DNA of 9,617 nt from Desulfonema limicola (GTDB lineage: Bacteria; Desulfobacterota; Desulfobacteria; Desulfobacterales; Desulfosalsimonadaceae): assembly GCA_020722245.1 (NCBI GenBank), contig DYLE01000088.1, positions 1 to 9,617 of the forward strand, read 5' to 3'. Numbering within the stretch: the stretch's first letter is position 1; each line of letters starts with the position of its first letter. Below the pieces are notes generated by a model. The model was not told the DNA's origin and searched no databases. It was given only the letters and a program-made list of their open reading frames with translations. Position numbers and translations under genes: made by a program. This document shows positions 7,341-9,617 of the stretch, piece by piece.

Positions 7341-7466
7341 TTTTTTTCACCGATACGGCTGTTTCGCATGCATCACCCTTTTTTTACCTGTTTTCCTTTT
7401 ACGCGAATTATGTTAGCCTACATAGAATCAGAAAAAAACAGTATTTTTTACCTTGAGCCCTTGATC

Positions 7467-7490
7467 GTTTAAAAGATTTGAGTTTTAAAC
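7467..7490. promoter_or_regulatory. Perfect inverted repeat, possible operator
   Basis: GTTTAAAA (7467-7474) and TTTTAAAC (7483-7490) are exact reverse complements around an 8-base centre (GATTTGAG). Its place between divergent genes and its dyad symmetry would suit a dimeric regulator. In such AT-rich DNA it may also be chance; no regulator gene is nearby. Confidence 0.3.
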
Positions 7491-7613
7491 AATAATGCAA
7501 CCCTAAAAAATCGTTTTTAAATGGCAAAATAAAAAAATTGAACTTCCAAGAAGCTTATATTTTCCCGGTTTGAGAAATGAACAAATCAACCATGGAAGCC
7601 CAAAGCACAAAGA

Positions 7614-7631
7614 GAAAGGCGTCGGCCTTTC
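7614..7631. repeat. Short hairpin next to dispersed repeat B
   Basis: GAAAGGC (7614-7620) pairs perfectly with GCCTTTC (7625-7631) around the 4-base loop GTCG. No T tract follows, so it is not a classic terminator. It directly abuts repeat copy B and may belong to the same repeat unit. Purine-rich CAAAGAGAAAGG just before it and CCTTCTCTCTCTGTG (7661-7675) after copy B form a longer imperfect inverted repeat. Confidence 0.45.
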
Positions 7632-7632
7632 A

Positions 7633-7662
7633 CCTTCAGACTTCAGTCTTCTACCTTCAGCC
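7633..7662 (-). repeat. Dispersed GAAG-heptad repeat, copy B (inverted)
   Basis: Read on the minus strand this is the same heptad repeat as at 5221-5250, with 27 of 30 identical bases. The three differences fall outside the shared 19-base core, GAAGACTGAAGTCTGAAGG. The two copies are in opposite orientation, 2.4 kb apart, and bracket the glycosyltransferase and one sulfotransferase gene. Confidence 0.75.
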
Positions 7663-7734
7663 TTCTCTCTCTGTGGTAAAAATATATGAAAAACCGATCA
7701 GTTATTTTCTACAAAGGGTCGTCAATTAACACCC

Positions 7735-8790
7735 ATGCCTGAGCTGGACCTGAAGACATCCGAAAACATCCTGATTCGCGCCCCCAACTGGGTGGGGGAC
7801 GTGGTCATGGCGGTGCCGTTTTACCGCTGTATTCGGGAAAATTTCCCCCACGCCGGCATTTACTGCTGTATTCGGGATTATGTCAGCGGCATCCTCAACG
7901 GCAGCCCCTGGTTTGACGGGATTATCTCGGGAAACGACAAGACCCTGGCGGGGCTGATGGCAATTTCAAAAGAAATCCGAAGGGTTCGCCCGAAAACCGC
8001 CTTTATCCTGCCCCGCTCCTTTAATTCCCTGCTGACCGCCTATCTCGGCGGGGTTAAACGGATCTACAGCTATAAACAAAAGGGGAGAGGTTTTTTTTTT
8101 ACAGACGGCCCGATTCACCCCAAGGCGATCAAGGGAACTCCGCCGGTTTCCACCACGACCCATTACCTGAACCTGGCGAAATGGTTTGGTCTGAAAATGC
8201 CGGATTCAATCCGTCCCGAGCTTTTCATCACCCGGCCGGAGATGGCCTTTGCGGAAGAAAAGCTTAAAACCTACGGCATCGCCGGTCATGAGATGGTCAT
8301 CGGCCTTAACCCCGGCGCCCGGTTCGGTTCCTCAAAATGCTGGATGCCCGAATACTTTGCCAGGCTGGCGGAGATGCTTCAAAACCGATTAAACTGTCGG
8401 ATCCTGATATTTGCAGGACCGGGCGAGGGCGAAATCGCCGCGGAGATTCAAAACCGATCCAGGGCGGACATCATCAACACCTTTAACGATGGAATCACCC
8501 TGTCCCGGCTCAAACCCATGATTCAACGCTGCGACCTCTTGATCACCAACGACACCGGACCCAGGCATTATGCGGTGGCGTTCGGGGTGCCGGTGGTGGT
8601 GATCATGGGGCCGACGGACCCGGCCTATACCAACGATCACCTGGAAAAAACCGTGGTGATCCGCAAGGAGCTGGACTGCTCCCCCTGCCATCTTGAAACC
8701 TGTCCGAAAAACCATGAGTGCATGAAAACCATCACCCCTGAAGAGGTGTTTGACCAGGCGATGGCGCTTTTGGAGAAATACAAAAAATGA
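7735..8790 (+). CDS. waaF: Lipopolysaccharide heptosyltransferase II
   Basis: This 351-residue GT9 enzyme transfers L-glycero-D-manno-heptose from ADP-heptose to the first heptose of the LPS inner core, on the cytoplasmic side of the inner membrane. The N-terminal half starts with ILIRAPNWVGDVVMAVPFYR (12-31), where RPNW/APNWVGD is the hallmark of WaaF, and D22 is the conserved catalytic-type Asp. The C-terminal half has LNPGARFGSSKCW (191-203) and the donor-site motif TNDTGPRHYAVAFGVPVVV (271-289), followed by MGPTDPAYT. A cysteine cluster (C315, C318, C323, C329) near the C-terminus is common in this family. Length is normal. The start at 7735 leaves a 10-residue lead before the first strand; no good Shine-Dalgarno site is visible. 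A run of ten T (8091-8100) lies inside the gene. Its stop overlaps the start of the next gene, so the two are translationally coupled. A closely related heptosyltransferase of the same family is the only real alternative. Confidence 0.9.
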   Translation: MPELDLKTSENILIRAPNWVGDVVMAVPFYRCIRENFPHAGIYCCIRDYVSGILNGSPWFDGIISGNDKTLAGLMAISKEIRRVRPKTAFILPRSFNSLLTAYLGGVKRIYSYKQKGRGFFFTDGPIHPKAIKGTPPVSTTTHYLNLAKWFGLKMPDSIRPELFITRPEMAFAEEKLKTYGIAGHEMVIGLNPGARFGSSKCWMPEYFARLAEMLQNRLNCRILIFAGPGEGEIAAEIQNRSRADIINTFNDGITLSRLKPMIQRCDLLITNDTGPRHYAVAFGVPVVVIMGPTDPAYTNDHLEKTVVIRKELDCSPCHLETCPKNHECMKTITPEEVFDQAMALLEKYKK

Positions 8791-9617
8791 TCCATCACTC
8801 CTATTCGGCCAGATGGCAGGCTTTGAAAAAAAACACCCCCGATCCGGAGGCGATCGCGCACCTTTCCCGGCAGATCGCCCTTTCCTTTATGGATTCATGC
8901 CTCTACTGCGACCGGTATGAGGATTCCTACATCGGCCTGCTTTGCGAAATGGCCACCGCCTATGACCCGGACAGCGGCCTAAACGCCCAGGCGTCTTCGG
9001 CCCTCTTTGACATCGTGGTGGAGGGGCTGTGCGACGAATTTGAGGACATGCAGATGGAGATCTACGACCGGGTCATGTGCCAGATCATCTCCTACTGCCG
9101 AAAGATTCCAGCAGGCAGGCCGTTGGACGAAAGACTCACCCGGTTTGGTTTTGTCTCCCCCGAAAGCCTGCTGGGCCGGGCCGCCGGGCTGCGCAAAAAT
9201 TTTTTCATCCGGGAGGAGATCAAACCACCTGAAAAAATCATCCTCCTTTCCAGGATCACCTTCGGCGCGGATGTCGCCATCACCAGCGTGCTCATGCAGC
9301 GGTTCGCCGAAGCCTTTCCGAATGCCGAGATGGTGCTGCTCGGCGGCGCCAAGCTTGCAGGGATATTTTCGGGATTTAAAAACCTAAGGATCCGGGAGCT
9401 TTCTTATCCCCGCCGGGGGGACCTGATGACTCGGTTTTCCTCCTGGTTCTCCGTGCTGGCGGCCATTGAAGACGAGACCGCGGGGATTGAGCAGGACCGT
9501 TTTCTGGTGATCGATCCGGATTCGCGGCTCTCCCAGCTGGGCATCCTGCCTTTGGCCGGCGCCGAAAACTACCTTTTCTTCAACAGCCGTTACAACGGCG
9601 GCATCGGCCACCGGCTG
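8787..9617 (+). CDS. N-terminally extended GT9-like protein (partial, runs off window)
   Basis: The frame opens with an ATG overlapping the waaF stop (ATGA) and stays open for 277 codons to the right edge, so its C-terminus is missing. Residues 1-145 form a mostly helical, acidic domain with six cysteines (38, 41, 53, 82, 98, 104), the first two as CLYC; I do not recognise it. From about 150 the sequence resembles the first Rossmann strand-helix of ADP-heptose transferases: EKIILLSRITFGADVAITSV (149-168), then RFAEAFPNAEMVLLGG, then a DPDSRLSQLGILPL segment. The usual GD is changed to GAD here. It is probably a cytosolic glycosyltransferase of the GT9 superfamily, or a catalytically altered relative, acting together with WaaF in core assembly. 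The donor-binding C-terminal half, which would decide this, lies outside the window. Confidence 0.7.
   Translation, partial: MIHHSYSARWQALKKNTPDPEAIAHLSRQIALSFMDSCLYCDRYEDSYIGLLCEMATAYDPDSGLNAQASSALFDIVVEGLCDEFEDMQMEIYDRVMCQIISYCRKIPAGRPLDERLTRFGFVSPESLLGRAAGLRKNFFIREEIKPPEKIILLSRITFGADVAITSVLMQRFAEAFPNAEMVLLGGAKLAGIFSGFKNLRIRELSYPRRGDLMTRFSSWFSVLAAIEDETAGIEQDRFLVIDPDSRLSQLGILPLAGAENYLFFNSRYNGGIGHRL

Larger units (their letters stand above)
7341..7734. other. Divergent intergenic region
   Basis: These 394 bp separate the minus-strand sulfotransferase from the plus-strand heptosyltransferase and should hold promoters for both directions. The first 220 bp are very AT-rich. The region contains an 8-bp perfect inverted repeat (7467-7490), a short GC-containing hairpin (7614-7631) and repeat copy B (7633-7662). 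I see no convincing -35/-10 pair on either strand and no open reading frame of note. Confidence 0.6.

Noticed and set aside
7400..7440. Possible minus-strand promoter for the sulfotransferase unit (CATAAT-like -10)
   Set aside because: The hexamer 17 bases upstream does not resemble TTGACA, and the DNA is so AT-rich that such matches are expected by chance.

Overview
The window looks like chromosomal DNA from a Gram-negative, didermic bacterium. It carries genes for the lipopolysaccharide (LPS) inner core and for surface glycans: a WaaF-type heptosyltransferase, a Kdo/WaaP-like kinase, a GT4-type glycosyltransferase and two sulfotransferases. The mid-range GC content, the style of the WaaF protein (its NDTGPRH motif and C-terminal cysteine cluster) and the dispersed GAAG-heptad intergenic repeats suggest a Desulfobacterota lineage (Desulfobacteraceae-like). 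That placement is inference only.

Layout. At 1-232 there is mobile-element debris: what looks like the end of one insertion sequence, made of two tandem ~24-bp repeats, abuts the C-terminal remnant of an IS1595/ISXO2-type transposase. A two-domain LPS-kinase-family gene follows (328-1833, +). Next comes a probable two-gene unit: a membrane-anchored HEAT-repeat protein (2013-3386, +) and a secreted, beta-rich protein of unknown function (3415-4239, +). It ends at a strong hairpin terminator (4279-4319) shared with the convergent genes. On the minus strand, read from right to left, are a heparan-sulfate-type sulfotransferase (7340-6513), a family-4-like glycosyltransferase (6480-5377) and a second, different sulfotransferase (5149-4325). 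A 394-bp divergent intergenic region (7341-7734) separates these from a plus-strand pair: the heptosyltransferase II gene waaF (7735-8790) and, overlapping it by ATGA, an unusual N-terminally extended GT9-like gene that runs off the window (8787-9617+).

How the genes may work together. WaaF adds heptose to the LPS inner core, and the overlapping GT9-like protein is probably coupled to it. The double kinase could phosphorylate core sugars. The minus-strand sulfotransferase-glycosyltransferase-sulfotransferase set looks like a small module that adds and sulfates a sugar on a surface glycan. The HEAT and secreted proteins have no obvious link to this chemistry. No tRNA, rRNA or CRISPR array was seen. 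The most unusual elements are the sulfation module, the double kinase with a degenerate second active site, the extended GT9-like protein, and a pair of near-identical inverted 30-bp repeats that bracket two of the minus-strand genes.
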